Part shown: piece by piece, positions 55,702 through 64,000 of the stretch
How positions within the stretch are numbered: the stretch's first letter is position 1
Layout: the number at the start of each line of letters is the position of its first letter
Source of the DNA: Salinisphaera sp040361255
GTDB lineage: Bacteria > Pseudomonadota > Gammaproteobacteria > Nevskiales > Salinisphaeraceae
Length of the DNA: 64,000 bases
Direction: 5' to 3'
NCBI RefSeq assembly: GCF_040361255.1
Contig: NZ_APNG01000001.1
Coordinates: 248,001 to 312,000 of the forward strand
Position numbers and translations under genes: made by a program
The notes under the pieces: generated by a model
Database searches by the model: none
What the model saw: the letters and a program-made list of their open reading frames with translations, nothing else
What the model was told of the DNA's origin: nothing

Positions 55702-56829
55702 ATGCAATCAGATCAAACCGGGCCGGCGGCCGACACGACAGACGACGGCGAGAACCCGGCCCGTACTCAGCCCGACGAAGCAGCCCCCGACACCGATACG
55801 GATACAACGCCCTCGACGCCGGACGCACCTCATCGACGTGCCCGGCCCTGGTTGTTGGCATTGCTGCTGGTGGCATTGATCGCCCTGCTCGTCTATCGAC
55901 CGGCCTGGCGCGCAGACGCCGCTGCCTGGGCACGCACCACGGCCATGGAGACCTTCCACATCTCGCCGCGCGATGTGTACGGCGCAAGGCTGCGTATTGC
56001 CGGGCTCGCGGACAGCGCGCTGGGCGAGCGCTGGCGCAGCGCGGTAGCGCGGGCCGGCGCGGATCCGGGCCGGTTCTCTACCCGCTACGCCACGCGCGGC
56101 ACGTTCGAACCCGACACCATCGAGGCGCATGTATTTCAGACCGCGCTCGAACGCGGCGAACGTTTCAAGGTGCGGCTGCTGCGCGATGCGCCGGCCTGTA
56201 CGGACTGTCGTAGCGCGCTTTACGCGGATATTCAGCGCCGCGACGCCGACAGCGACGATCCGAACGCCTGGGCCACCGTGCGCATGCTGCGTACCGACGG
56301 CGAGGTGGAAGACTTCGTCGCCGAGCGCGACGGCGACTATCGGGTCGTGCTCCAGCCGGAACTCGCGGCCGCGGTGGGCTACCAGCTGGCTATGGCTCGT
56401 GGCGGATCGCTGTCGTTTCCCGTCACCGGCGCAGCCGCGCGCGATATCGGCAGCGGCTTCGGCGCGCCGCGCGACGGCGGCGCGCGCAAACATCACGGCG
56501 TGGATATCTTTGCCGCACGCGGCACACCGGTGATCGCCGTGGCCGACGGGCGCGTGCGTACCGGCACGGGCGGTATCGGCGGCAAACATGTCTGGCTGTC
56601 GTCGGGCATGCTCGGCATCGGCGGGGCGCGTTACTACTATGCCCATCTCGATTCGTTCAACGTCGAATCCGGGGATTCGGTATCCGCTGGCGACGTGCTC
56701 GGCTACGTGGGCAATACCGGCAATGCCCGAACCACGCCGCCGCATCTGCATTTCGGCATCTACACCAGCTTCGGACCGGTGGACCCGGCGCCGTTTCTAC
56801 AGCCAGCGCCGGATTTGCCGGAGAGCTGA
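55702..56829 (+). CDS. M23 metallopeptidase, membrane-anchored
   Basis: 375 residues. A cytoplasmic tail rich in Asp and Pro (1-48) precedes one membrane segment (about 49-65), a variable domain (about 80-240) and a LytM domain. Zinc ligands: HHGVDIF (His264/265, Asp268), YYAHLDS and HLHFGIY (His348, His350). All ligands are present, so peptidoglycan endopeptidase activity is likely. Regulation is not evident. Confidence 0.9.
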   Translation: MQSDQTGPAADTTDDGENPARTQPDEAAPDTDTDTTPSTPDAPHRRARPWLLALLLVALIALLVYRPAWRADAAAWARTTAMETFHISPRDVYGARLRIAGLADSALGERWRSAVARAGADPGRFSTRYATRGTFEPDTIEAHVFQTALERGERFKVRLLRDAPACTDCRSALYADIQRRDADSDDPNAWATVRMLRTDGEVEDFVAERDGDYRVVLQPELAAAVGYQLAMARGGSLSFPVTGAAARDIGSGFGAPRDGGARKHHGVDIFAARGTPVIAVADGRVRTGTGGIGGKHVWLSSGMLGIGGARYYYAHLDSFNVESGDSVSAGDVLGYVGNTGNARTTPPHLHFGIYTSFGPVDPAPFLQPAPDLPES

Positions 56830-56963
56830 GGCCTACCAGGACATGGGGAACACCTCGGCGCTTTCGCATCCGGGCAGGGGCGATCGCGGGCGCAAGCGCT
56901 AGGCCAACCTTGTCGTTGATTAAGTACAAAACTCAGTTGGCCGCGCTCAAGCAGGCAGGCCGT

Positions 56964-57222
56964 GCGTAAATGAACGCGAAGACACGCGAATAAGACGAAA
57001 GACAGAGCGCTCGACGGGGCGGGCGTTCAAACCGCGCCCTGAACTTTGTCCATAGTCACGGCGTTGTATGACGCCCTTCGTGCGCCCGAAAGACGCGGCC
57101 CGAATCGGCCGCACCGGCTGCGCCGGGTGTTGGATTACGCTGCGCTCATCCACCGTGATCGAAGCGCCAGCCATCATTTGCGCTCTTCGCGTTTATTTGC
57201 GGACTTTGCCACTTCGGAACAC
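56964..57222. repeat. Dispersed inverted-end repeat, copy C/D
   Basis: It occupies most of a 426-bp gap with no supported gene (56830-57255). The left end AATGAACGCGAAGACACGCG (56969-56988) is similar to the right end of copy A. The right end, read on the minus strand, is GTCCGCAAATAAACGCGAAG (57184-57203) with flank GTTCCGAAGTGGCAAA. Inside are CTCGAC and AACTTTGTCCAT blocks also seen in copy A, and GTTGGATTACGCTGCGCTCA (57129-57148), shared with copy B. No ORF of transposase type is present. Confidence 0.65.
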
Positions 57223-57255
57223 GCAAACAATTCGCGCCGCGGGCACTTCGCCCCA

Positions 57256-58209
57256 TCAATCGAAGTGCAGGCATTCCCGCGGTGCGCCAACGCGCCGGGC
57301 CGATCGCATGGCCACGCCCTCCGTCATGGACGCGCGAATGAGTGGCGCGATTCGATCGAGGCTTTCGGCCGAGGCGCGGTCGATCAGACGCTGAGCAGAG
57401 CTGCGGTGGATCAACGCCCGCGCCCAGGGCGGCAGCAGCGCCGCGCCCGCGCCGAGGAACATGCGCCGCGATACGCCAGCGATCGGAATCGGCAGTTCCA
57501 TGGCTTCGAGCACGGCCAGGGTGTCGCGCGAGCGATGATCGAAGCGCAGCTGCGGCTGCATGGCGGCGAAGTATTCGTCCATTTCAGCACGCGAGGCCGG
57601 CACGTTGGTCGCGCCCAGCGCTTCGGCAACACGCCGGGTTTCGTCGAAATACCGGTCCTGCACCGCAATGCTCAAAGCGGGCCGGCGGTAGCGCATATAG
57701 CCAGCCAGAAAACTGGCCATTTCGGTGCAATGCACCCAGGTCAGCAGCTCGGGATCACGGGCCGAATACGGCTCGCCTTCGTCGGTGGTCCCGACCACGC
57801 GGGCATGCATGCGATCGACGATATCGATGATGCGCTCGGCGTCAGCCGTCGGGGCGTAGCTGGTGGCGGCCACGAACATGGTGGTACGCCGCAGCCGGCC
57901 GAGCGGGTCTTCACGAAAGCGGGAGTGGTTGACTACGCCGGCGAGCGCGCGCGGGTGCAATGTCTGCAGCATGAGTGCGGCGATACCGCCCGACATCATG
58001 CCCGGGAAATCGCCGTGGATCTTCCAGGTCACGCTATCCGGGCCGAACAGACCGGGATCGCCAACCGGGGCATCGTAGTCGATGCCGAAATCCTCGGTGG
58101 TCGCGACCACGCCCACGATCCAGTCGCGCAGGCGCTTGTGCAGCGGCGTAAGCAATTGACTGGGCGCTGGCAGGCGCTGGGCGAGGCGATTGATCACCGA
58201 AAAACTCAA
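57256..58209 (-). CDS. Oxygenase MpaB family protein (DUF2236)
   Basis: 317 residues from TTG at 58209; an in-frame stop just upstream excludes longer forms, and GTG at 58197 is an alternative start. Family text: WKIHGDFPGMMSGGIAALMLQTLHPRALAGV, cited in parts as GGIAALMLQTLHPRALAGV, plus LTWVHCTEMASFLAGYMRY with a candidate heme His. Relatives include rubber oxygenase Lcp and fungal MpaB. It acts on unknown substrates; no rubber-degrading context is present. Confidence 0.8.
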   Translation of the reverse strand: MSFSVINRLAQRLPAPSQLLTPLHKRLRDWIVGVVATTEDFGIDYDAPVGDPGLFGPDSVTWKIHGDFPGMMSGGIAALMLQTLHPRALAGVVNHSRFREDPLGRLRRTTMFVAATSYAPTADAERIIDIVDRMHARVVGTTDEGEPYSARDPELLTWVHCTEMASFLAGYMRYRRPALSIAVQDRYFDETRRVAEALGATNVPASRAEMDEYFAAMQPQLRFDHRSRDTLAVLEAMELPIPIAGVSRRMFLGAGAALLPPWARALIHRSSAQRLIDRASAESLDRIAPLIRASMTEGVAMRSARRVGAPRECLHFD

Positions 58210-58264
58210 GTCCGAGGGCTAATCCACTATACCGCGCACGCGGTACATGCGGATGCGCCGCGAC

Positions 58265-58858
58265 TTAGGCGAATTCCCGCAGCGGGCGATGGGCATCGGT
58301 CAGCCAGTCGGCGACCGAGCGCCCACTGGCCTCGACCGCGGCCAGCACTACCAGACCGGCCGCGCGGGCGTCTTCGCCCGCGTCGTGGTGGTCGAATTCA
58401 ATGGCCAGGTATTCGCTCAGACTGGCCAGCCCCCAGCCGCGCCTGGCGAACTGGGCGAAGGCACGCCGAGCCACACGCGCGGAATCCAGCCACTGCGCGC
58501 CCAGTAACGGCCGGTCATAGCGGGCACAGGCGCGGGCGGTGGCGGTGACATCGAATGCGGTATGCGAAACCACGATCCGCCCGGCCAGCAGGACCGCGAT
58601 TTCGTCGTAGACGTCATCCCAGCTCGGCGCCCCGGCCACATCTGCGGCGCGAATGCCGTGAATGGCGGTGTTGTGGGATGAAAACCAGGTCTGCGGATGG
58701 ATCAGCCAGGCCCAGTTGTCCACCAGTGCCCCGCCGGCGAAACGCGCAAAGCCGACCTGGCAGATGCTGCCGGGATCATTGTTGGCAGTTTCGACATCGA
58801 TGGCAATGAAATCGGTCGCGCCGGCCAGACCGGCCGGCGCACGAATCGCCCGTGCCAC
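58265..58858 (-). CDS. DnaQ-like 3'-5' exonuclease
   Basis: 197 residues from GTG at 58858. Exo motifs: IAIDVETANN (Asp21, Glu23), SHTAFDVT (Exo II) and HHDAGEDA (Exo IIIepsilon, His and Asp). It resembles the epsilon-like exonucleases that act on single strands or RNA. No polymerase partner is nearby. It follows the DASS transporter gene (6 bp gap), probably co-transcribed. Confidence 0.9.
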   Translation of the reverse strand: MARAIRAPAGLAGATDFIAIDVETANNDPGSICQVGFARFAGGALVDNWAWLIHPQTWFSSHNTAIHGIRAADVAGAPSWDDVYDEIAVLLAGRIVVSHTAFDVTATARACARYDRPLLGAQWLDSARVARRAFAQFARRGWGLASLSEYLAIEFDHHDAGEDARAAGLVVLAAVEASGRSVADWLTDAHRPLREFA

Positions 58859-58864
58859 GCGTGG

Positions 58865-60361
58865 CTACCAGAACGTGCTGATGATCAGATACGGGATCAG
58901 CGTGGCCAGCACGACACAGACCACGTTAAGCGCCAGCCCCGCGCGCATCATCGACTGAATCTTCATCCGTCCCGTGGCGAACACGATGGCGTTGGGCGGC
59001 GTGGCCACCGGCATCATGAAGGCACAGCTGGCCGCGATCGCCGCCGGCACGGTCAACAGCAGCACATCGACGCCCACCGAGCCGGCCAGCGCGCCCAGCA
59101 ACGGCATGAATACCGCGGCGGTGGCGGTATTCGAACTGACCTCGGTCAGCGAGATGATCACCAGCACGACCGCGCCGACCAGCAGTACCGCCGGCAACAC
59201 GCCGAAGATTTCCATCTGGGTGGCGATCCATTCCGCGAGACCGGTTTTCTTGATCGCCCCGGCCAAGGCCAGGCCGCCGCCGAACAGCAGCAGCACGCCC
59301 CAGGGCACGTTGGCCTCGTTCTCCCAGTTCATCAGGCGTCCGCTGCTGGTTTGCTCGCGGTCCGGGCCGACCCGGCCGCTGCCGGCCGGCATCACGAACA
59401 GGACCACGCCGATGAATATGGCGATCATCGCATCGGAAAGCCAGTCGATGCCGGCGTTGTTGAGCAACGGCCGGAAAATCCACAAGCCGGCCGCGAGCAG
59501 AAACATTGCGCCGACGCGTTTTTCGGCGGTGGTCAAGCCGCCGAGCTGACGCATCTCGTCCTTGAGCATGTCGCGTCCAGACTGGCTGTTATCCAGCTCG
59601 AAACCGCCCCAGGTCAGCCAGACCCAGGCCGCAGCCATCATCGTGATCGACACCGGAATGCCGACGATCATCCACTGGGCAAACCCGATATCGATGCCCT
59701 GATCCGACGACAGATAGCCAGCGAGCAGCGCATTGGGCGGCGTACCGATGAGCGTGGCCACACCGCCAATCGATGCGGCATAGGCAATACCCAGCAGCAG
59801 GCGGGTGGCATAGCGATCCACCGCAGGCGAATCGTCCTCGGCCATGAGGCTCACCACCGACATGCCGATCGGCAGCATCATGATCGACGTGGCCGTATTC
59901 GACACCCACATGCTGATGAAGCCCGTAGCGATCATGAAACCGGCAATCTGGCGTGCCGGGCTCGAGCCCACGGCCAACAGCGTCGCCAGCGCGATGCGTC
60001 GATGCAGGTTCCAGCGCTGCATCGCCAGACCGAGCAGAAAACCACCCAGGAACAGGAAGATGATGTCATCGGCATAGGAGGCTGCGAGATCCTCGATCCC
60101 GCCGACGCCGATCGCCGGACCAATGGCCAGCGGCAAAAGTGAGGTCGCCGGAATCGGAATCGCCTCCGTGGCCCACCAGGTCGCCATGAACAATGCCAGC
60201 CCGGCACAGTGCCAGGCTGCCATATCCATGCCAGCCGGCGCGGGCAGCACGATGGTGGCGAGCATGAACAACGGGCCGAGGAAAAGCCCGATACGCCCGG
60301 CAAGACTCGTTGAATGCGCCTCTTGCTGGCTAGAGGACACGCTATCCTGACTCGGGCTCAT
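58865..60361 (-). CDS. DASS/SLC13 family anion:sodium symporter
   Basis: 498 residues with 11 or more hydrophobic segments. Two SNT signatures, WVSNTATSIMMLP and EVSSNTATAAVFMP, form the Na+ and carboxylate sites of the two inverted repeats. GTPPNA and ATPPNA add to the binding site. Members import C4-dicarboxylates, citrate or sulfate with sodium. A marine or halophilic host would fit the sodium coupling. Confidence 0.93.
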   Translation of the reverse strand: MSPSQDSVSSSQQEAHSTSLAGRIGLFLGPLFMLATIVLPAPAGMDMAAWHCAGLALFMATWWATEAIPIPATSLLPLAIGPAIGVGGIEDLAASYADDIIFLFLGGFLLGLAMQRWNLHRRIALATLLAVGSSPARQIAGFMIATGFISMWVSNTATSIMMLPIGMSVVSLMAEDDSPAVDRYATRLLLGIAYAASIGGVATLIGTPPNALLAGYLSSDQGIDIGFAQWMIVGIPVSITMMAAAWVWLTWGGFELDNSQSGRDMLKDEMRQLGGLTTAEKRVGAMFLLAAGLWIFRPLLNNAGIDWLSDAMIAIFIGVVLFVMPAGSGRVGPDREQTSSGRLMNWENEANVPWGVLLLFGGGLALAGAIKKTGLAEWIATQMEIFGVLPAVLLVGAVVLVIISLTEVSSNTATAAVFMPLLGALAGSVGVDVLLLTVPAAIAASCAFMMPVATPPNAIVFATGRMKIQSMMRAGLALNVVCVVLATLIPYLIISTFW

Positions 60362-60381
60362 GGCGACTCTCCCTGGTTTTA

Positions 60382-60420
60382 TTAACCCTGCACAAAACAG
60401 CGATGTTCAGCTGTTTCAAA
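60382..60420 (-). terminator. Terminator-like hairpin, repeat of the 27.2-kb module
   Basis: On the minus strand AAACAGC-N8-GCTGTTTT is followed by GTGCAGGGTTAAT. The same order, hairpin, T run, GTGC and GGGTTA, occurs on the plus strand at 27211-27249. It sits after the LOG-family gene and before the DASS gene. Confidence 0.6.
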
Positions 60421-60465
60421 GGTTTCACGGCCGCTGGCTACGGCGTTGATGGTCTACGGCGCGCG

Positions 60466-61047
60466 TCACGCGTCGGGCGTGACACCCATTCTTTCGAGCA
60501 ATGTACCGGCATCGGCGGCCCGTTGGATACGGCCGACCTGTGCAGCAGATACGAACCCCTCGGTCTGCATGTGGCCAAGACAGTCGGCAAGCGGCTGATA
60601 GAAACCGTCGATATCGAGCAGACCGCAGGGTTTGTCGTGCCAGCCCAGCTGATGCCAGGTGAGCACCTCGAACAGTTCTTCAAGCGTACCGAAGCCGCCG
60701 GGCATGGCGATGAAGGCATCCGCAGCCTCGATCATCGCCAGCTTGCGCTGGTGCATGGTTTCGACCACGTTGAGTTCGGTCAGTCCGGTGTGGGCGAGTT
60801 CGCGATCGGTCATGGAGCGCGGAATCACCCCATAGACCTCGCCGCCGGCGGCCAGCGCGGCGTCGGCAATCACACCCATCAGACCGACCCGCGCACCGCC
60901 ATAGACCAGGCGCACGCCGGCGCGAGCGATGGCATCGCCAAGCGCCGCCGCGCCGTCGCGATAGACGCCTCGCGCGCCGTCTCGGGAACCGCAATACACA
61001 CAAATACTGCGAATGCGCTCGTTGGCAGGCGCGGTTTGTTCGGACAT
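60466..61047 (-). CDS. LOG-family protein (cytokinin riboside phosphohydrolase-like)
   Basis: 193 residues from ATG at 61047. It opens ICVYCGSRDG and carries VYGGARVGLMG, MHQRK (98-102) and PGGFGTLEE (116-124), the nucleotide-binding and catalytic signature of LOG proteins. They release the base or ribose-5-phosphate from nucleoside monophosphates such as AMP. In bacteria the physiological role is mostly unknown. Confidence 0.93.
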   Translation of the reverse strand: MSEQTAPANERIRSICVYCGSRDGARGVYRDGAAALGDAIARAGVRLVYGGARVGLMGVIADAALAAGGEVYGVIPRSMTDRELAHTGLTELNVVETMHQRKLAMIEAADAFIAMPGGFGTLEELFEVLTWHQLGWHDKPCGLLDIDGFYQPLADCLGHMQTEGFVSAAQVGRIQRAADAGTLLERMGVTPDA

Positions 61048-61165
61048 GGCGAGCGAAGATGGCGGCCGGGCGCGCATTCTAACCAGTGGCAGCGAATGCG
61101 CGCAGCCCTACGCGCCCACCCGGGCGTCGCGGCCGGCGGCCGCGACGCCATGGCCGGGTCGCTGG

Positions 61166-62566
61166 TCAGACGTTGCGTTCGTTCTTGAGCGCTTCCCGAT
61201 CAGCATCCTTGACGAAGGTCTCGTCGACCTCGCCCGAGAAGAAGCGCTTGCCGTAAATCAGCAGGCACAGGCCGATACCCACACCGAACGCCCAGGCTGC
61301 GCCTTGGGTGACGAGCACACCCGCGGTGATACCGGCGATGCCCAGATCACGCTGACTGCGGGCCTCCATGATGCCGATACGTACCGACACATAGCCCTGA
61401 ATGAGCAGCGTCAGCGCCAGGGCCACGGCGAGAATCGGCTGGATGATGGACACGATCGGCAACAACAGCAGGCCGGTGTTCGTGCCCCAGCGAAACGACC
61501 CGGCGCCGCCGAAGATCGAATCCATCGCCTTGCGCCCTTCCTTGTAGCGCTCGACGATCACCACATGCATGGCCGCCCACAGCGGCCCGCACATGGCGAC
61601 ATCCGGCCCGAGAATACTCATGCCCGCATTACGCGCGCCAAAGATCATGTGCGCACGGTCCGGGCTGTAGTCGATATGTTCATCCGGGCGCGAACCATCG
61701 GCCTCGTCGAGCAATGCCTTGGACTGCAGCACGTCGCCGAAGAGCACGATATAGGTCGCCGCGACCATCGGCAGCGCCTGGACAAAGAACCACGCCGGCG
61801 GCAGGCCCACGCCAAAGACGGTGTACTCGGTCCAGAGGGTGACGAAATCCGGCTTGGAAAAGCCCCACTCCACATTCGGCCAGGGCGCCTCGCCGAACAA
61901 CGGCGCGATGACGATGGCCAGCGCAATGATCGGGAAAATGCCGAGCTTGCCGATCAGCCCAAACACCGCATTGCGCTGCTTGAGCACATTGAAACCGCGC
62001 GAAAAGATCAACAGAAACGCCAGACCGACCGCGATCGAAATCGTGTACGGGAAGGTCCAGAAGCGCCCGTCATCGGCAAATACGCTGTTCACCGCGGCCA
62101 GGCCCGCGCCCATGATGATGCCCGCCTTGAGCGCGGGCGGCACGAAGCGCACCACATGTTTGGCCATGCCGGTCACGCCCAGCCCGATCGAGAGCGTGCC
62201 AAGCATGAACTGAAAGGCAATCAGCGCATGCACGCGATCCACGCCCTCCGGAAAGCCTTCGCAGTAGGCGATCAGCAACGGAATGGCGGGCGTGATCCAG
62301 CCGGGCACGACCGGATCGCCGAGCAGATGATGGGTGAGATAGAACAGGCCGTTGAGCATGACCACGGCCAGTGCGGCCTCGAACGGCATGCCCAACAGAT
62401 CGGTCATCAACGGGATCGCGGCCAGATCGACCGCGCACATCAACAGGCCCTGCAGATAATCCGGCCATTCGAAACGGTAGTGCAAAAACGGCAACCGTAT
62501 CTTGAACGGCCCCGCGCCCCAGTACGACGCTTCGCCGCCGTCATGTGTTCGGTAGTGCGACATCAT
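61166..62566 (-). CDS. NCS2-type xanthine/uracil-like permease
   Basis: 466 residues from ATG at 62566 with GGGGGA 4 nt upstream. About 12 to 14 hydrophobic segments; a long cytoplasmic N-terminus (1-35) includes SYWGAGPFKIRLPFLHYRFEW. Landmarks are VPPALKAGIIMGAGLAA and GPDVAMCGPLWAA. It is related to the PF00860/SulP-like fold, but the usual NCS2 QH motif is not obvious, so the substrate is uncertain. Confidence 0.65.
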   Translation of the reverse strand: MMSHYRTHDGGEASYWGAGPFKIRLPFLHYRFEWPDYLQGLLMCAVDLAAIPLMTDLLGMPFEAALAVVMLNGLFYLTHHLLGDPVVPGWITPAIPLLIAYCEGFPEGVDRVHALIAFQFMLGTLSIGLGVTGMAKHVVRFVPPALKAGIIMGAGLAAVNSVFADDGRFWTFPYTISIAVGLAFLLIFSRGFNVLKQRNAVFGLIGKLGIFPIIALAIVIAPLFGEAPWPNVEWGFSKPDFVTLWTEYTVFGVGLPPAWFFVQALPMVAATYIVLFGDVLQSKALLDEADGSRPDEHIDYSPDRAHMIFGARNAGMSILGPDVAMCGPLWAAMHVVIVERYKEGRKAMDSIFGGAGSFRWGTNTGLLLLPIVSIIQPILAVALALTLLIQGYVSVRIGIMEARSQRDLGIAGITAGVLVTQGAAWAFGVGIGLCLLIYGKRFFSGEVDETFVKDADREALKNERNV

Positions 62567-62882
62567 CAAGTCCCCCGGTTTGGATGCGCGTAACATACCA
62601 CCCGGCAGCGCCACCTCGGGAATTTGCGAAATGGCGTTTCAGGCTCGCCTGCCTTGCGACCCTGCGATGAATCGCAGTCTTAACAAGCATTTGATGGCGC
62701 AGCGCATATCATGATTACCCTCGGCAGCGGCCACGGCACGCTGGCCGAACCGCGATACCCAGCCGGCGCGAGGACAGTCACATTGGCCGAGCTGGGCCGG
62801 CACATAACGACCACCGCCTCGAACAGTTCGCGGGCGGCCGTTTGCCTGCCGCACGAATAATTACGCAAGAGAGAATCAAGCG
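62567..62882. other. Intergenic region upstream of terC and the permease
   Basis: 316 bp between divergent genes. I see no gene, RNA or repeat match in it. The terC ribosome-binding site is probably AAGAGAGAATC just before 62883. A yybP-ykoY-like manganese riboswitch was looked for and not found. Confidence 0.5.
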
Positions 62883-63851
62883 ATGGATGTACCTGTCTGG
62901 GTCTGGGGCGCGACGATCGCCGGTATTCTGGCGCTTCTGATATTCGATTTCTTTGCCCACGTACGCACGCCGCACGCGCCGTCTTTCAAGGAGGCCGGCG
63001 GCTGGTCGATCTTCTACGTGGTGCTGGCCATCATCTTCGGCATCGGCCTGTGGATGGTCTGGGGCCACGATCACGGCATCGAATACTTCGCCGGCTATAT
63101 CACCGAAAAGAGTCTGTCGGTCGACAATCTGTTCGTGTTCGTGATCATCATGGCCTCGTTCAACGTGCCGGCCGAATATCAGCAAAAGGTGCTGCTGGTG
63201 GGCGTGGTCATCGCGCTCATTCTGCGCACCGTCTTCATCGCCCTTGGCGCGGCCGCGATCGAGAACTTCTCCTGGGTGTTCTATATCTTCGGCATCTTCC
63301 TGCTGTATACCGCCTGGAGTCTGGCACGTACGAAGCATGACGAGGATGAGGAATACGAGCCCAATATCATGGTGCGCCTGGCGCAGAAGTATCTGCCTGC
63401 GACCGAGGAATACGATGGCACCCGGTTGACCACGATCAAGAACGGCAAGCGCCTGATCACGCCCATGCTGATCGTGATGATCGCCATCGGCGCCACCGAT
63501 ATCCTGTTCGCACTGGATTCGATCCCGGCGATCTACGGGCTCACCAAGGAGCCCTATATCGTATTCACTGCCAATGCCTTCGCCCTGCTCGGGCTGATCC
63601 AGCTCTACTTCCTGCTCGGCGGGCTGCTCGATCGGCTGGTGTATCTGTCGCTGGGCCTGGCGGTGATTCTCGGCTTCATCGGCATCAAGCTGATGATCCA
63701 CGCCCTGCACACCAACGAACTGCCCTTCATCAACGGCGGCCAGGAAGTGCATCTGGTACCGGAAATCCCGATCTGGCTGTCGCTATCGGTCATCGTGGGG
63801 ATTCTCGTGGTGACCACCGTGGCCAGCCTGATGAGCAGCAAAAGCAAGTAG
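62883..63851 (+). CDS. TerC/Alx family membrane protein
   Basis: 322 residues with about nine membrane segments. TerC text: EYFAGYITEKSLSVDNLFVFVIIM (cited in part), ATDILFALDSIPAIYG and LLGLIQLYFLLGGLLDRL, with the conserved Asp residues in VDNLF and ALDSIP. Family members export or handle Mn2+ and protect against tellurite. It is a single gene ending in a strong terminator. Confidence 0.93.
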   Translation: MDVPVWVWGATIAGILALLIFDFFAHVRTPHAPSFKEAGGWSIFYVVLAIIFGIGLWMVWGHDHGIEYFAGYITEKSLSVDNLFVFVIIMASFNVPAEYQQKVLLVGVVIALILRTVFIALGAAAIENFSWVFYIFGIFLLYTAWSLARTKHDEDEEYEPNIMVRLAQKYLPATEEYDGTRLTTIKNGKRLITPMLIVMIAIGATDILFALDSIPAIYGLTKEPYIVFTANAFALLGLIQLYFLLGGLLDRLVYLSLGLAVILGFIGIKLMIHALHTNELPFINGGQEVHLVPEIPIWLSLSVIVGILVVTTVASLMSSKSK

Positions 63852-63870
63852 GCACACCAACGCTGACACG

Positions 63871-63907
63871 AAAAAGCCGGGCGCGTCAGCACGCCCGGCT
63901 TTTTTTG
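63871..63907. terminator. Bidirectional terminator after terC
   Basis: AGCCGGGCG / CGCCCGGCT with an 8-nt loop, five A before and seven T after. It can stop terC (plus) and the converging gene at the right edge (minus). Confidence 0.92.
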
Positions 63908-63922
63908 GTTAGCTGCTTGCGT

Positions 63923-64000
63923 TCAAGGCGCCGGGCAGGCAGCGATTCCCTGACGATCGGCCGTGGTGAACTGACAGCCATAGTCTGCATCCGCAACCGC
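63923..64000 (-). CDS. C-terminal end of an unidentified gene
   Basis: The minus strand is open from the right edge to TGA at 63923-63925, encoding ...ADADYGCQFTTADRQGIAACP then two residues. The sequence is plausible as a real C-terminus and shares the terminator with terC, but 25 codons cannot be assigned to a family. Confidence 0.45.
   Translation of the reverse strand, partial: AVADADYGCQFTTADRQGIAACPAP

Noticed and set aside
62640..62882. yybP-ykoY manganese riboswitch before terC
   Set aside because: Often found with Alx/TerC genes, but the conserved AGGGGAGUAG-type stem and partner were not seen.

Overview
The window is about 64 kb of high-GC, densely coded bacterial chromosome. The core genes (argS, uvrD, mnmG, fliA, an mlaA-type lipoprotein, a FtsN-like SPOR protein) look gammaproteobacterial. 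The glucosylglycerate osmolyte genes, the phosphate-ester-scavenging Tat lipoproteins and the absence of enteric-type operons suggest a marine or halophilic gammaproteobacterium, possibly of the Salinisphaera kind; that placement is inference. I saw no rRNA, tRNA, CRISPR array, prophage or transposase gene.

Layout. 0-9 kb: a methyltransferase cut by the left edge, argS with a SPOR-domain gene, a GluR0-type ligand-gated K+ channel with a DUF3187 protein, uvrD, an M48 lipoprotein protease and a small RRM protein. 9-14.6 kb: three Tat-exported lipoprotein phosphatases (PhoD, PhoX, second PhoD). The second phoD is split by a 268-bp miniature inverted-repeat element that has no ORF. 14.7-24 kb: an oligopeptide ABC system (oppA, B, C, D, F) interleaved with a cardiolipin synthase-like gene, an EEP-fold hydrolase and a degenerate amidohydrolase-like protein. 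24-29 kb: mnmG, a MerR/DUF2938 divergent pair, a DUF945 protein and a GFA-family protein.

29-45 kb: a likely glucosylglycerate cycle. gpgS and gpgP would make it, a GH13_18 phosphorylase would break it down, and a glycerate kinase at 43.4 kb could recycle the glycerate. A diguanylate cyclase and an OmpR-type two-component pair lie among these genes. This stretch also holds two glycosyltransferases, a chorismatase, a GGCT-fold protein, fliA, and next to fliA a sigma54-activator-like protein without a GAFTGA loop. 44.6-56.8 kb: an MlaA lipoprotein overlapping an alpha/beta hydrolase, a renalase-like oxidase, an HD-GYP phosphodiesterase, an MFS carrier, a thioesterase, a D-lactate dehydrogenase-like flavoprotein, a beta-propeller lipoprotein, an amidase and an M23 peptidase. 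57-64 kb: an MpaB-type protein, a DnaQ-like exonuclease, a DASS transporter, a LOG-family protein, an NCS2-type permease, a TerC protein and the end of an unidentified gene.

Beyond the genes, three small non-coding repeat systems stand out. The first is the MITE in phoD. The second is a dispersed family with inverted ends near 20.2, 40.1 and 57.1 kb. The third is a terminator-like hairpin module near 27.2 and 60.4 kb that shares flanking sequence in both copies.
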